51,132 nt of DNA from an uncultured Porphyromonadaceae bacterium. Its GTDB lineage: Bacteria; Bacteroidota; Bacteroidia; Bacteroidales; Muribaculaceae. Where the stretch lies: contig CAMWNP010000021.1 in assembly GCA_947175645.1 (NCBI GenBank), positions 1 through 51,132 of the forward strand. Direction: 5' to 3'. The position numbers and the translations under genes were made by a program. Below the pieces are notes generated by a model, which worked only from the letters and a program-made list of their open reading frames with translations, searched no databases and was not told the origin of the DNA. Below are positions 1 to 10,161 of this stretch, piece after piece (the stretch's first letter is position 1; every line of letters begins with the position of its first letter).

Positions 1-2
1 GG

Positions 3-113
3 CACCGCACCATGACTGAACGAGGTTACCGCACCGGACAGTTCCCCACCATGCAGCGCTGGCTCACTGAACAGTCATGGCGTGACCGTCTGCCGGATGT
101 GGGGAGGTTATAA
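3..113 (+). CDS. C-terminal end of an unknown protein (partial)
   Basis: An open frame enters from the left edge and ends at a TAA at 111-113, giving the last 36 residues of a protein. The tail is rich in Arg, Trp and Thr (it contains the string WLTEQSWRDRLPDV). I do not recognise the family. It converges on the minus-strand carboxyltransferase gene, with a shared terminator hairpin in between. The frame is called because it stays open to the window edge and stops just before that hairpin; 36 codons is weak evidence on its own. Confidence 0.45.
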   Translation, partial: HRTMTERGYRTGQFPTMQRWLTEQSWRDRLPDVGRL

Positions 114-146
114 AAAAGAAGAGTGTGCCGCCATGACACACTCTTC
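111..146 (-). terminator. Rho-independent terminator of the carboxyltransferase gene
   Basis: A perfect 10-bp stem, GAAGAGTGTG (118-127) with CACACTCTTC (137-146), encloses a 9-nt loop. Read on the minus strand it is followed by a run of six T (the A run at 112-117). It therefore serves the minus-strand gene ending at 170; it may also slow transcription arriving from the left. Confidence 0.85.
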
Positions 147-169
147 ATAAAGAATATTAAGTTAAGGAA

Positions 170-2029
170 TTATTCAAATTCAATCATAACCTGATCAGTG
201 GATACCACATCATTGGGGGCGACAAAGATTCGTTTCACAGTACCCTCAATATCAGAGTTGACATCATTTTCCATCTTCATTGCTTCGTAAACCAGGAGAA
301 GATCGCCACGTTTAACCTTGTCACCGGGTTTCACGTTGATGCTAACGATTTTTCCACCCATCATCGCTTTCTGGGTAGGACCGGTGATTGGTTCTTCCTC
401 CTTCTTGGGTTCTTCCTTCACCTCAGCCTTGGGCGCACTTGCGGCGTTTTCTTCCTCGCGGCGTTTGCGGAGGAAACCGGTTGCCACATTGGGGAGAAGT
501 TCAAGCAGGAGTTCTTCTTCCTTGTTAGAGGCAAGTTTCACGCCAAGACCTTCTACCACAGGATTTTCAGGTTTCTTATAGGTTGTCACGTCATAAGCCT
601 TTTCAACAGGACTACCGGTGATTTTTTCGCGGAACGCGGGGTCAACGGGTACGGGAGTCTTGCCGTATTCACCCTTCACCAGAGAGATGAACTGGTTGCT
701 CGCATTTGAGTAGTCAGGGTTACCTTTCTTGCGGTCTATTGCCAGGTTGACAGCCTGAGCACCAACGATCTGGCTTGTGGGTGTTACCAGTGGAACCAGA
801 CCGGCGTCACGGCGTACTTTGGGAATCAGCGCCATAGCATCTTCCAGAAGATCTGATGCGTTAAGAGCCTTCAACTGAGCCACCATGTTGGAGTACATAC
901 CGCCGGGAACCTCTGCCATCTTGACAATTTCGTTAGGTTTGGGGAAGCCGAAATAGTTTTCAATGGCATGACATGCGTCAAGCAGTTCCTGTTCGTTGCC
1001 AGCCTTTGCAGCAGCGATGGCACGGTCAAACTGAGCGTCAACATCTGCAGGTATAGTGTCAGTCAGAGGATCGAAGTCAATGGGGAAGTGGTCTTTCTGA
1101 AGGTCAAAGGCAGCCAGCGACTTGCGGATTTCCTTCAGTTCCTTGCGGATTTTGCCAACTGCTTCCATGTTACATTCAACTTCTATTCCTAACTTCTGGC
1201 AGAAAATGTAGATCAGTTCTATTGCGGGAGCAGCCGAGCCACCGCCGAACCACCAGATGTTGGTGTCGAGGATATCCACTCCGTTGATAACGGCCATCAA
1301 TGCTGATGCAAGACCATAACCGGGAGTACAGTGGGTGTGGAAGTCAACCGGAACTTTCACGCTGCTTTTCAGTTTGCTTATGATTGAAGCGGCACGCAAC
1401 GGGTTAACCAGACCGGCCATATCTTTAAGTGTGATGATTTTTGCGCCGAGGGCTTCCATGGCCACCGCCTTTTCAACGAAGTATTCGTCAGTGAAAATCT
1501 TTTTGGGCTCTTCAGGTTTCTTGCCGAAGAGTTTTGCGAAGAAACCCACCTTCTGAGGGGCTGCCTCATCCTTTGGATCCACGGTATAGCAAACCGCACC
1601 GTCAGCAATTCCGCCCAGTTCGTTGATCAGTTTGATTGATTCCTTCACATTATCGATGTCGTTGAGTGCATCGAAGATACGCATAACGTTCAGTCCGTTT
1701 GCTATCGCTTCCTTATAGAATCCCTCGAGTACGGAATTGGGGTAGGGTACGTAGCCGAACAGGTTGCGGCCTCGTGAGAGGGCTGACAGCAATGACTTGC
1801 CCTTCATCACCTTGCTGACAGAGCGCAGACGGTTCCAGGGTGATTCGTCGAGGTAGCGCATTACGGAGTCAGGTACTGCTCCGCCCCAGACTTCCATGAT
1901 GTAGAAGCCGGCGTTTTCATAGAAGGGGAGAAGTTTGTCGATGTTCTCCTGTTTCATTCGGGTGGCGAACAGTGATTGCTGGCCGTCACGTAGCGTAAGG
2001 TCGCGGATTTGAAGTTTTTTTGTAGCCAT
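170..2029 (-). CDS. oadA: Biotin-dependent carboxyltransferase, oxaloacetate decarboxylase alpha / pyruvate carboxylase B type
   Basis: A 619-residue protein with an N-terminal HMGL-like carboxyltransferase TIM barrel and a C-terminal biotin carrier domain. Visible motifs: RDGQQSL (15-20) at the active site, DFHTH with His231 and His233 as metal ligands, LKDMAG with Lys202 as the likely carbamylated lysine, and AMKMEN with Lys585 as the biotin site. A charged, Pro/Ala/Glu-rich linker precedes the biotin domain. The family moves CO2 between biotin and pyruvate/oxaloacetate. The sequence does not decide between an oxaloacetate decarboxylase (Na+ pump subunit) and a pyruvate carboxylase subunit B, because no beta/gamma subunit or biotin carboxylase gene is adjacent. 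Residues about 152-178 are a lysine-rich insertion into the barrel (string FFAKLFGKKPEEPKK). The gene is monocistronic and divergent from the sdh operon. Confidence 0.92.
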   Translation of the reverse strand: MATKKLQIRDLTLRDGQQSLFATRMKQENIDKLLPFYENAGFYIMEVWGGAVPDSVMRYLDESPWNRLRSVSKVMKGKSLLSALSRGRNLFGYVPYPNSVLEGFYKEAIANGLNVMRIFDALNDIDNVKESIKLINELGGIADGAVCYTVDPKDEAAPQKVGFFAKLFGKKPEEPKKIFTDEYFVEKAVAMEALGAKIITLKDMAGLVNPLRAASIISKLKSSVKVPVDFHTHCTPGYGLASALMAVINGVDILDTNIWWFGGGSAAPAIELIYIFCQKLGIEVECNMEAVGKIRKELKEIRKSLAAFDLQKDHFPIDFDPLTDTIPADVDAQFDRAIAAAKAGNEQELLDACHAIENYFGFPKPNEIVKMAEVPGGMYSNMVAQLKALNASDLLEDAMALIPKVRRDAGLVPLVTPTSQIVGAQAVNLAIDRKKGNPDYSNASNQFISLVKGEYGKTPVPVDPAFREKITGSPVEKAYDVTTYKKPENPVVEGLGVKLASNKEEELLLELLPNVATGFLRKRREEENAASAPKAEVKEEPKKEEEPITGPTQKAMMGGKIVSINVKPGDKVKRGDLLLVYEAMKMENDVNSDIEGTVKRIFVAPNDVVSTDQVMIEFE

Positions 2030-2075
2030 ACGTTTTTATTGATTATGTTCTGTTAATACTCATGTTTGTGGTTCG

Positions 2076-2083
2076 CAAATGTA
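2076..2083 (-). promoter_or_regulatory. -7 box of the carboxyltransferase promoter
   Basis: The minus strand reads TACATTTG, matching the Bacteroidota -7 consensus TAnnTTTG, about 47 bp upstream of the ATG at 2029. No good -33 TTG is seen at the expected distance. Confidence 0.5.
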
Positions 2084-2097
2084 TATATAATTTTTTA

Positions 2098-2119
2098 TTT
2101 ACGGAATTTTTTCCGTAAA
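2098..2119. promoter_or_regulatory. Perfect 9-bp inverted repeat upstream of the carboxyltransferase promoter
   Basis: TTTACGGAA (2098-2106) and TTCCGTAAA (2111-2119) are separated by TTTT. The dyad covers the position where a -33 element for the minus-strand promoter would lie, so it is a plausible operator. No regulator is identifiable. Confidence 0.45.
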
Positions 2120-2176
2120 AATTTTCGCCAAAAAAGTAATAATTTCGGATTATATAAATAAGGTGGTGTTGACTTC

Positions 2177-2209
2177 AGTGCACGACCGGTCAGTACTCAC
2201 CGGGGCACT
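2177..2209. promoter_or_regulatory. Imperfect GC-rich hairpin between two divergent promoters
   Basis: AGTGC (2177-2181) pairs with GCACT (2205-2209) and, nested inside, CCGGT (2186-2190) with ACCGG (2199-2203). It sits in an otherwise AT-rich spacer, upstream of the sdh promoter. It could be a regulator site; its function is unknown. Confidence 0.3.
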
Positions 2210-2263
2210 TTAAGCCAAAAAGGGAAAAAATTCAGAATTTCTAAAGAAATTTTTCTTTAATAG

Positions 2264-2294
2264 TTGTAAAAACGGCTTAAAAATTATAATTTTG
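2264..2294 (+). promoter_or_regulatory. Promoter of the sdhCAB operon
   Basis: TTG at 2264-2266, a 20-nt spacer, then TAATTTTG at 2287-2294. This matches the Bacteroidota vegetative promoter. The start codon at 2345 leaves a leader of about 45 nt. Confidence 0.75.
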
Positions 2295-2344
2295 CAGGAG
2301 TTGAATATAAATCAAATCATTAATAATTTTAACAGTTAACTTTT

Positions 2345-3316
2345 ATGTGGTTATTTAACTCATCCATAGGCAGGAAGTTCATCATGTGCCTTACCGGCGC
2401 CTTCCTTGTCCTATTCGTTACGTTCCACTGCGTTATGAACAGTGTCGCCATCTTCTGGCCCGCCGCTTATAACTGCATTTGCGAGTTCCTTGGTGCTAAC
2501 TGGTATGCCCTGCTCGGCACAATGGTTCTTGCTGCGGGATTCATTCTTCACATTATCTATGCTTTCTGGCTCACAATCCAGAACCGCAAGGCTCGTGGAA
2601 ACGACCGTTATGCCGTTACCTCCAAGCCTGCACAGGTTGAATGGGCTTCTCAGAACATGCTCGTTCTCGGTATCGTGATCCTTGCCTTCCTCGCAATTCA
2701 TGCTATCCAGTTCTGGTACAAGATGCAGTTCGCTGAAATCACCGGAAATCTTGTGACTTGCGAATGTGGTCAGGTTGTACCCCCCGCAGCAGGTACCCTC
2801 TTCCTGCAGATGGCTTTCGGTCAGTGGTACACTCTCCCCATATACCTCATCGGCTTCATCGCCCTCTGGTTCCACATGACCCACGGCTTCTGGTCAATGT
2901 TCCAGTCATGCGGTTGGAATGGTCGCGTATGGTTTGACCGTCTGAAATGTATCGCCAACTGGTGGACATCAATAGTTGTGCTTCTCTTCATCGCTGAAGC
3001 AGTCGTGTTCACCGTTAACGCTAAGAACGAAACATATCTGAACTGCCCCGTGCTTCAGGAGCAGTATCAGGAAATGCAGGCCGAGATAGCACTTGAAGAA
3101 GGCGTTGCCGCTCCTTGCTGCAACGGCGAGACCGCTGATTGCTGTCAGGCTGCCGGAGAATGCTGCGGCTCATGCCAGGGTGACGCTTGCGCTGCCGATG
3201 CTCAGTGCTGTGGCAAGTGTGCCGAAGGTCAGGAGCAGTGCTGTGGCAAGTGTGTCGCTGAAGGTGACTCATGCTGCGGCAAATGTAAAGAAAATGTTGA
3301 ATCTGAAAATAAATAA
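2345..3316 (+). CDS. sdhC: Succinate dehydrogenase/fumarate reductase cytochrome b subunit with cysteine-rich tail
   Basis: A 323-residue membrane anchor of the b558 type. There are five hydrophobic segments at about 11-31, 55-77, 105-125, 162-182 and 207-225; His28, His69, His119, His177 and His180 are candidate haem ligands. It passes electrons between the quinone pool and the flavoprotein/iron-sulfur subunits encoded next. Usual homologues end shortly after the fifth helix (roughly 230 residues). This one continues for about 95 residues, and residues 257-323 hold 17 cysteines, with CCGSC once and CCGKC three times. The tail stays in frame, has no stop, and the next gene starts 6 nt after its stop codon, so it is part of the protein. 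It looks like a metal-binding tail, but that is inference. Confidence 0.95.
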   Translation: MWLFNSSIGRKFIMCLTGAFLVLFVTFHCVMNSVAIFWPAAYNCICEFLGANWYALLGTMVLAAGFILHIIYAFWLTIQNRKARGNDRYAVTSKPAQVEWASQNMLVLGIVILAFLAIHAIQFWYKMQFAEITGNLVTCECGQVVPPAAGTLFLQMAFGQWYTLPIYLIGFIALWFHMTHGFWSMFQSCGWNGRVWFDRLKCIANWWTSIVVLLFIAEAVVFTVNAKNETYLNCPVLQEQYQEMQAEIALEEGVAAPCCNGETADCCQAAGECCGSCQGDACAADAQCCGKCAEGQEQCCGKCVAEGDSCCGKCKENVESENK

Positions 3317-3321
3317 TCGAT

Positions 3322-5349
3322 ATGGCTGACTACAAGAAACTGGAAGGGATGATCGATTCTACTCCCATAATGAAGGATTATGCCGACATCGAATCATCGG
3401 CTTTACCCGAATTCCAGATAGATTCCAAAATCCCCGAAGGTCCAATAGCAGAAAAGTGGACAAACTATAAGGCTCACCAGAAACTGGTGAATCCCGCTAA
3501 TAAACGTCATCTCGACGTGATTGTCGTTGGTACAGGTCTGGCCGGCGCTTCCGCTGCCTCTACTCTGGCTGAACTCGGATTCAACGTTACCAACATGTGT
3601 ATCCAGGACTCACCCCGTCGCGCTCACTCTATTGCAGCACAGGGTGGTATCAATGCCGCCAAGGATTATCAGAACGACGGTGACTCTGTTTACCGCCTGT
3701 TCTACGACACAGTGAAAGGCGGTGACTTCCGTGCCCGTGAAGCAAACGTTTACCGTCTGGCTGAAGTGTCAAACAACATCATTGACCAGTGTGTTCAGCA
3801 GGGTGTTCCTTTCGCACGCGAATACGGCGGTCTGCTGGCTAACCGTTCATTCGGTGGCGCACAGGTTTCACGTACATTCTATGCAAAAGGTCAGACCGGT
3901 CAGCAACTTCTGCTCGGTGCCTACGCTTCTCTGAACCGCCAGATTGAAAAAGGTAAGGTTAAGAGTTACAACCGCCGCGAAATGCTTGACCTGGTTATCA
4001 TAGACGGTCGCGCCCGCGGTATCATCGTTCGTAACCTCATAACAGGTGAAATCGAACGCTACGCAGCCCACGCCGTAGTTCTTGCCACCGGTGGTTACGG
4101 TCGTGCCTTCTTCCTCTCTACCAACGCTATGGGATGTAACGGCTCCGCTGCAATCCAGGTGTTCAAGAAAGGTGCATATCTGGCTAACCTCGCCTTCACT
4201 CAGATCCACCCCACATGTATCCCCGTTCACGGTGAAGATCAGTCAAAACTTACTCTTATGAGTGAGTCGCTCCGTAACGACGGCCGCATCTGGGTTCCCA
4301 AGAAAAAAGAAGATGCCGAAGCCATCCGCGCAGGCAAAAAACGTCCTACCGACATCCCCGATGAAGACCGCGACTTCTATCTGGAACGCCGCTATCCCGC
4401 CTTCGGTAACCTCTGTCCCCGCGACATCGCTTCTCGTGCCGCCAAGGAACGTTGCGACGCAGGTTACGGTGTAGGTACAGGTAACGCTGTTTATCTCGAC
4501 TTCAAATATGCCATCGAACGCGACGGAGTGGATGCGGTACGTGACCGTTACGGCAACCTCTTTGACATGTATCAGATGATCTCCGATGACAACCCCTACG
4601 AAACTCCTATGATGATCTTCCCCGCAAGTCACTACACCATGGGTGGTATCTGGGTTGACTACGAACTCCAGACTTCTATCAAGGGTCTGTTCGCAATCGG
4701 TGAATGTAACTTCTCTGACCACGGTGGTAACCGCCTCGGTGCATCCGCCCTCATGCAGGGTCTGGCTGACGGCTACTTCGTGCTTCCCTACACCATGCAG
4801 AACTACCTCAGCGACCAGATCAAAGTGCCCAAGTTCAAGACTGACACCCCTGAATTTGACAAGGCTGAGAAAGAAGTACGCGAGCGTATCCAGAAACTGA
4901 TGAACATCAAGGGTACCAAGTCACCTGATGAACTCCACAAGAAACTGGGTCACGTGATGTGGGAACTCGTAGGTATGGGTCGTACCCTCCAGGGTCTGGT
5001 AAAGGCTATCGACGAAATTGAAGAGGTTCGCAAAGAGTTCTATTCTGACCTCCGCATCGTTGGTTCTGCCGACACCATGAACACCGAACTTGAAAAAGCA
5101 CTCCGTCTGGAAGACTTCCTCGTTATGTGCAAGATGATGGCAATCGACGCTCTCAACCGTAACGAATCATGCGGTGCTCACTTCCGTGAGGAATATCAGA
5201 CAGCCGACGGTGAGGCAGCACGTAACGACAAGGACTACATGTACGTAAGTTGCTGGAAATACACCGGCGAAGGTGCCAAACCAATCCTGCTGAAAGAGAA
5301 CCTCAAATATGAGGCTATTCAGGTTCAAACCCGTAACTACAAGTCATAA
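3322..5349 (+). CDS. sdhA: Succinate dehydrogenase/fumarate reductase flavoprotein subunit
   Basis: The 675-residue FAD subunit carries out succinate/fumarate interconversion at the cytoplasmic membrane. The dinucleotide-binding motif GTGLAG is at 70-75, and HSIAAQGG places the expected covalent FAD histidine at 102. The dicarboxylate-binding HPT string and the [12 protein letters not shown] segment are present. Length is typical of Bacteroidetes enzymes, which are somewhat longer than proteobacterial FrdA. It is the middle gene of the operon, 6 nt after sdhC and 19 nt before sdhB. In anaerobic Bacteroidales this complex normally works as a fumarate reductase, so frdA would be an equally valid name. 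Confidence 0.97.
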   Translation: MADYKKLEGMIDSTPIMKDYADIESSALPEFQIDSKIPEGPIAEKWTNYKAHQKLVNPANKRHLDVIVVGTGLAGASAASTLAELGFNVTNMCIQDSPRRAHSIAAQGGINAAKDYQNDGDSVYRLFYDTVKGGDFRAREANVYRLAEVSNNIIDQCVQQGVPFAREYGGLLANRSFGGAQVSRTFYAKGQTGQQLLLGAYASLNRQIEKGKVKSYNRREMLDLVIIDGRARGIIVRNLITGEIERYAAHAVVLATGGYGRAFFLSTNAMGCNGSAAIQVFKKGAYLANLAFTQIHPTCIPVHGEDQSKLTLMSESLRNDGRIWVPKKKEDAEAIRAGKKRPTDIPDEDRDFYLERRYPAFGNLCPRDIASRAAKERCDAGYGVGTGNAVYLDFKYAIERDGVDAVRDRYGNLFDMYQMISDDNPYETPMMIFPASHYTMGGIWVDYELQTSIKGLFAIGECNFSDHGGNRLGASALMQGLADGYFVLPYTMQNYLSDQIKVPKFKTDTPEFDKAEKEVRERIQKLMNIKGTKSPDELHKKLGHVMWELVGMGRTLQGLVKAIDEIEEVRKEFYSDLRIVGSADTMNTELEKALRLEDFLVMCKMMAIDALNRNESCGAHFREEYQTADGEAARNDKDYMYVSCWKYTGEGAKPILLKENLKYEAIQVQTRNYKS

Positions 5350-5368
5350 TCTTTAGAGAATTACCACA

Positions 5369-6124
5369 ATGGAAAAAAATATAAACGTAAATCTGAAAAT
5401 CTGGCGTCAGCGTGGTCCTAAAGAAAAGGGCTCTTTCCAGAACTACCGCGTTGAGAACGTCTCAACAGGTACCTCTTTCCTTGAAATGCTCGACATGCTT
5501 AACCAGCAACTCGTAGAAAAAGGCGAGGAACCCGTAGTCTTTGATAGCGACTGCCGCGAAGGTATCTGCGGTATGTGCTCACTTTACATCAACGGACATC
5601 CCCACGGTCCCGTTCAGGGCATAACCACCTGTCAACTTCACATGCGTAAGTTCAACAACGAGGACACCATCACCATCGAACCCTGGCGTTCTGCCGCTTT
5701 CCCTGTGATCCGCGACCTTATGGTTGACCGCAATGCTTTCGACAAAATCCAGCAGGCTGGCGGTTACGTATCATTCAACTGCGGCGGTGCTCCCGATGCC
5801 AACGCAACTCCCATCAGCAAGGAAATCGCTGACGAGGCTATGGACTCTGCAACCTGCATCGGTTGCGGTGCATGCGTGGCTGCATGTAAAAACGGTTCGG
5901 CCATGCTCTTCGTTTCTGCTAAGGTTAGCCAGTTCGCTCTCCTTCCCCAGGGTCAGGTGGAACGTGCTCGCCGTGCCCGTGCAATGGTGGCCAAGATGGA
6001 TGAACTCGGCTTCGGTAACTGTACTAACACAGGTGCATGTGCTGCTGAATGTCCCAAGAACATCTCTCTGAGCAACATAGCACGTCTGAACCGTGAGTTC
6101 CTCAAAGCGAAGATTGCTGAATAA
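5369..6124 (+). CDS. sdhB: Succinate dehydrogenase/fumarate reductase iron-sulfur subunit
   Basis: A 251-residue electron-transfer subunit. The N-terminal ferredoxin-like domain has CREGICGMC and a later Cys for the [2Fe-2S] cluster. The C-terminal domain has [11 protein letters not shown] and [12 protein letters not shown] for the [4Fe-4S] and [3Fe-4S] clusters. It links SdhA to the haem subunit. It is the last gene of the operon, followed by a terminator hairpin at 6153. Confidence 0.97.
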   Translation: MEKNINVNLKIWRQRGPKEKGSFQNYRVENVSTGTSFLEMLDMLNQQLVEKGEEPVVFDSDCREGICGMCSLYINGHPHGPVQGITTCQLHMRKFNNEDTITIEPWRSAAFPVIRDLMVDRNAFDKIQQAGGYVSFNCGGAPDANATPISKEIADEAMDSATCIGCGACVAACKNGSAMLFVSAKVSQFALLPQGQVERARRARAMVAKMDELGFGNCTNTGACAAECPKNISLSNIARLNREFLKAKIAE

Positions 6125-6151
6125 TATCAACGCTTACAATCAGAAATATCA

Positions 6152-6185
6152 GGGAGTCGCATCATGATGGTGCGGCTCCTTATAT
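6152..6185 (+). terminator. Terminator of the sdhCAB operon
   Basis: GGAGTCGCA (6153-6161) pairs with TGCGGCTCC (6171-6179) with one G-U pair. A short AT-rich stretch follows, but no long T run. Confidence 0.65.
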
Positions 6186-6187
6186 AT

Positions 6188-6364
6188 CATAAATGTCTGA
6201 CAAAAAAAGAAGAATTTATCAGCATACTCAAGGCCACCGAACGTGAAGGCATTGATTATGTAATAGAGAATCTGGAGACATGGGGATCAAGGCTCCGAGG
6301 ATGGCTTGGGGAGCACACCGTCGTCCAACCTCACAAAATCATTGTTTTAGGATATGTGCGGTGA
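6188..6364 (+). pseudogene. Possible remnant of an HD-domain phosphohydrolase gene
   Basis: The frame contains KKEEFISILKATEREGIDYV, which resembles the N-terminus of a Bacteroidetes HD-superfamily hydrolase. In the intact family this helix is followed by a PAS(S/T)-x-FH segment and then a GGL-x-x-HS motif. Here the PAS segment is missing, and a degenerate G-WLGEHTVV follows before a stop at 6362-6364. The only start codons in frame lie inside the sdh terminator. I read this as a decayed fragment, from memory of the family, with modest confidence. Confidence 0.35.
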
Positions 6365-6578
6365 TGATAGAACATGATGTTCGATGAATTGTTATCCTGT
6401 AATTCTGAAGCGTGACATATAGGTTTTTCCCTTCCGGCACTATAATGGCAGCCGGATCCGTTATGATTGTCCGGCAAAACTCAAGAGGGTTTATTCCGGT
6501 GGCGAGCCGGAGATTCCTGCGGATACGCTCCTCTCCCATAGGGGTGGTATGGAGTTTTGTTAACTCAGTTTCCGTCAT
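6339..6578 (-). CDS. DUF3781 family protein
   Basis: A 79-residue protein matching DUF3781: KLHTTPMGEERIRRNL at the start, a central IIVPEGKNLYVTLQNYRITI and a terminal SIITAHI. Those are the conserved parts of the family as I know it. Function is unknown. The 3' end overlaps the HD-like remnant on the other strand. It is divergent from the PurF-like operon, sharing the 6579-6704 spacer. Confidence 0.72.
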   Translation of the reverse strand: MTETELTKLHTTPMGEERIRRNLRLATGINPLEFCRTIITDPAAIIVPEGKNLYVTLQNYRITIHRTSCSIITAHILKQ

Positions 6579-6605
6579 GTTTGGAGTGGATGGTTAATCA
6601 GGGAG

Positions 6606-6613
6606 CAAAGGTA
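6606..6613 (-). promoter_or_regulatory. -7 box of the DUF3781 gene
   Basis: The minus strand reads TACCTTTG, about 28 bp upstream of the start at 6578. No clear -33 element. Confidence 0.5.
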
Positions 6614-6666
6614 TGAATTTCTCAGAAATTATTCTAAAATTCGTAAAATTTTTCCGGAAAATTACG

Positions 6667-6674
6667 TACCTTTG
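6667..6674 (+). promoter_or_regulatory. -7 box of the PurF-like/pyrG operon
   Basis: TACCTTTG, 31 bp before the ATG at 6705. It rules out translation starting at the in-frame TTG at 6672, because that codon lies inside the promoter. No clear -33 element is seen. Confidence 0.65.
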
Positions 6675-6704
6675 CATTCCATAAGAACAAATTATATATC
6701 CATT

Positions 6705-8141
6705 ATGGGAGGTTTCTTTGGAACAATTTCTAAGCGTCCGTGTGTCAACGAGTTATTCTATGGCACCGACTATAACTCTCACCTTGGCACAAAAAGAGCC
6801 GGTCTGGTGACTTTCGACCCCACCGAGGGTTTCAACAGAACAATACACAGTATTGAACGCGACTATTTCCGGTCAAAATTTGAAGATGAACTCCACAAGT
6901 TTGTGGGTAATCAGGGGTTGGGCGTGATATCCGACACTGATCCCCAGCCTATAATAGTCAATTCCCATCTGGGACGCTATGCCGTGGTGACGGTTGCAAA
7001 AATCCAAAATATTCGTGACATTGCCGCTGACCTGCTTAAAGAGAAGATGCATTTCAGCGAGTTGTCGGCCAACAAAATCAACCAGACTGAACTGGTTGCC
7101 TTGCTGATCAATATGGGTAAGGACTTTGTTGACGGAATAAACCTTGTTTATAAAAAGGTGAAGGGTTCATGCTCAATGCTTATCCTCACGGAAAACGGAA
7201 TTATTGCCGCACGTGACTACCTCGGGCGTACCCCCATTGTAATCGGCAAGAGTGAATTCGGTTATGCAGCCGCAAGCGAGACATCATCATTCCCCAATCT
7301 TGGCTACGAAATTCTGCGTGATGTCGGTCCTGGCGAAATAGTCCGGCTTACGGCCGACGGCATAGAACAGTTGCAGAAACCTGCCAAACGTTCCCAGATA
7401 TGCTCGTTCCTGTGGGTTTACTATGGCTTTCCCGCAAGCGACTATGAGGGTGTCAATGTTGAGTATGTACGTGAGATAGCAGGAAAGAAGATGGGCGAGG
7501 AAGACCCTATTCAGGCCGACTGTGTGTGCGGTATTCCTGACTCCGGAGTGGGGCATGCGCTTGGGTTCTCCCATGGAAGCGGAATCCCATATAAACGTGC
7601 GGTGCTGAAATATACACCCACATGGCCCCGCAGTTTCACTCCTTCCAACCAGAGCCGGCGTGACCTCGTGGCAAAGATGAAACTGATTCCCAACCGAGCC
7701 ATACTGAATGGCAACCGCGTGGTTTTCTGCGATGATTCCATTGTCCGGGGTACTCAGTTGCGTGACAACGTAAGGACATTCTATGAATGTGGCGCCAAGG
7801 AGGTTCATGCCAGAATATCCTGTCCTCCTCTGATTTATGGCTGCCCGTTCATCAATTTCACATCCTCAAAGAGTGACCTTGAACTTATCACCCGGCGCAT
7901 CATACAGGATTTTGAGGGTGACCATACGGCAAAACTCAAGGAGTACGCAACCACTGATTCCCCTGAGTACAAGCGCATGGTCGATGAGATAGCACGTCAA
8001 CTGGAACTTTCTTCGCTCCGTTTCAGCAAACTTGAACATCTTGTTGACAGTATTGGCATACCTAAGTGTAACCTTTGCACACATTGTTTCGACGGAACTT
8101 CATATCAGCCTGACGAAGCATGGGCTGAGGACCATAAATAA
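6705..8141 (+). CDS. PurF-like amidophosphoribosyltransferase paralogue without the N-terminal cysteine
   Basis: A 478-residue protein with the two-domain layout of glutamine-PRPP amidotransferase: an N-terminal Ntn-type glutaminase fold, then a phosphoribosyltransferase domain with the PRPP loop VVFCDDSIVRGT (about 339-350). Near the C-terminus CNLCTHCF resembles the iron-sulfur ligands of Bacillus-type PurF. True PurF begins with a catalytic cysteine right after the initiator Met or a short propeptide. Here the protein starts M-G-G-F-F-G, with Gly where Cys should be, so glutamine hydrolysis by the usual route is not expected. ATG 6705 is chosen because the promoter covers the earlier TTG. 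pyrG follows after 9 nt. It may use free ammonia or have another role. Confidence 0.85.
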   Translation: MGGFFGTISKRPCVNELFYGTDYNSHLGTKRAGLVTFDPTEGFNRTIHSIERDYFRSKFEDELHKFVGNQGLGVISDTDPQPIIVNSHLGRYAVVTVAKIQNIRDIAADLLKEKMHFSELSANKINQTELVALLINMGKDFVDGINLVYKKVKGSCSMLILTENGIIAARDYLGRTPIVIGKSEFGYAAASETSSFPNLGYEILRDVGPGEIVRLTADGIEQLQKPAKRSQICSFLWVYYGFPASDYEGVNVEYVREIAGKKMGEEDPIQADCVCGIPDSGVGHALGFSHGSGIPYKRAVLKYTPTWPRSFTPSNQSRRDLVAKMKLIPNRAILNGNRVVFCDDSIVRGTQLRDNVRTFYECGAKEVHARISCPPLIYGCPFINFTSSKSDLELITRRIIQDFEGDHTAKLKEYATTDSPEYKRMVDEIARQLELSSLRFSKLEHLVDSIGIPKCNLCTHCFDGTSYQPDEAWAEDHK

Positions 8142-9767
<1,626 letters not shown>

Positions 9768-9770
9768 GAT

Positions 9771-9814
9771 AAAAAAATAAAGAGGAAGCAGAACCACTTC
9801 CTCTTTATTTTTTT
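9771..9814. terminator. Bidirectional terminator between pyrG and the toxin-antitoxin pair
   Basis: A perfect 18-bp inverted repeat: positions 9771-9788 pair with 9797-9814 around an 8-nt loop. The core is AGAGGAAG/CTTCCTCT, with seven A on one side and seven T on the other. It can end pyrG on the plus strand and the antitoxin gene on the minus strand. Confidence 0.95.
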
Positions 9815-9827
9815 GTTTGAGTTCAGG

Positions 9828-10160
9828 TTACCACAGAGACAAAGAAACTCCGCCAAACGCCAGGTTTGCAGGAATACCCATCGCTTTAAATGCTCTGGCG
9901 ATAGTGGAAATATTGAGATTCTTTCCACTTTCAATTTTTGAGATTTGCGCTCTTTGAACACCCATTAATTCGCCTAATTGCTGTTGTGTAAGATTTTTCT
10001 TTTTTCTGGCCTGTCTTATTGCTTCTCCAATATGATATGCGCGTACTTCCGCTTCAACTTCAGCCTCAAACGTATCCCGTTTAGGAGTTCCTTTCTTACC
10101 TAAATCTTCTTCTAAAACCTCATCAAAGGAATAAAGTTTCATTTCGCCTATCTGTTTCAT
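9828..10160 (-). CDS. HigA-type antitoxin, XRE-family helix-turn-helix protein
   Basis: A 110-residue protein. Residues about 45-105 form a Cro/C1-type helix-turn-helix (NLTQQQLGELMGVQRAQISK), preceded by an acidic N-terminal region likely to bind the toxin. It starts 1 nt after the toxin stop, the toxin-first order typical of HigBA. An internal ATG at 10142 is an alternative start. It is expected to bind the toxin and repress the shared promoter. Confidence 0.85.
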   Translation of the reverse strand: MKQIGEMKLYSFDEVLEEDLGKKGTPKRDTFEAEVEAEVRAYHIGEAIRQARKKKNLTQQQLGELMGVQRAQISKIESGKNLNISTIARAFKAMGIPANLAFGGVSLSLW

Positions 10161-10161
10161 A

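Noticed and set aside
4243-4722. Long minus-strand open frame opposite sdhA
   Set aside because: It is the mirror of a strongly codon-biased gene, with no promoter and no recognisable protein. Similar antisense frames opposite sdhC, proB, pyrG and dxs were dropped for the same reason.
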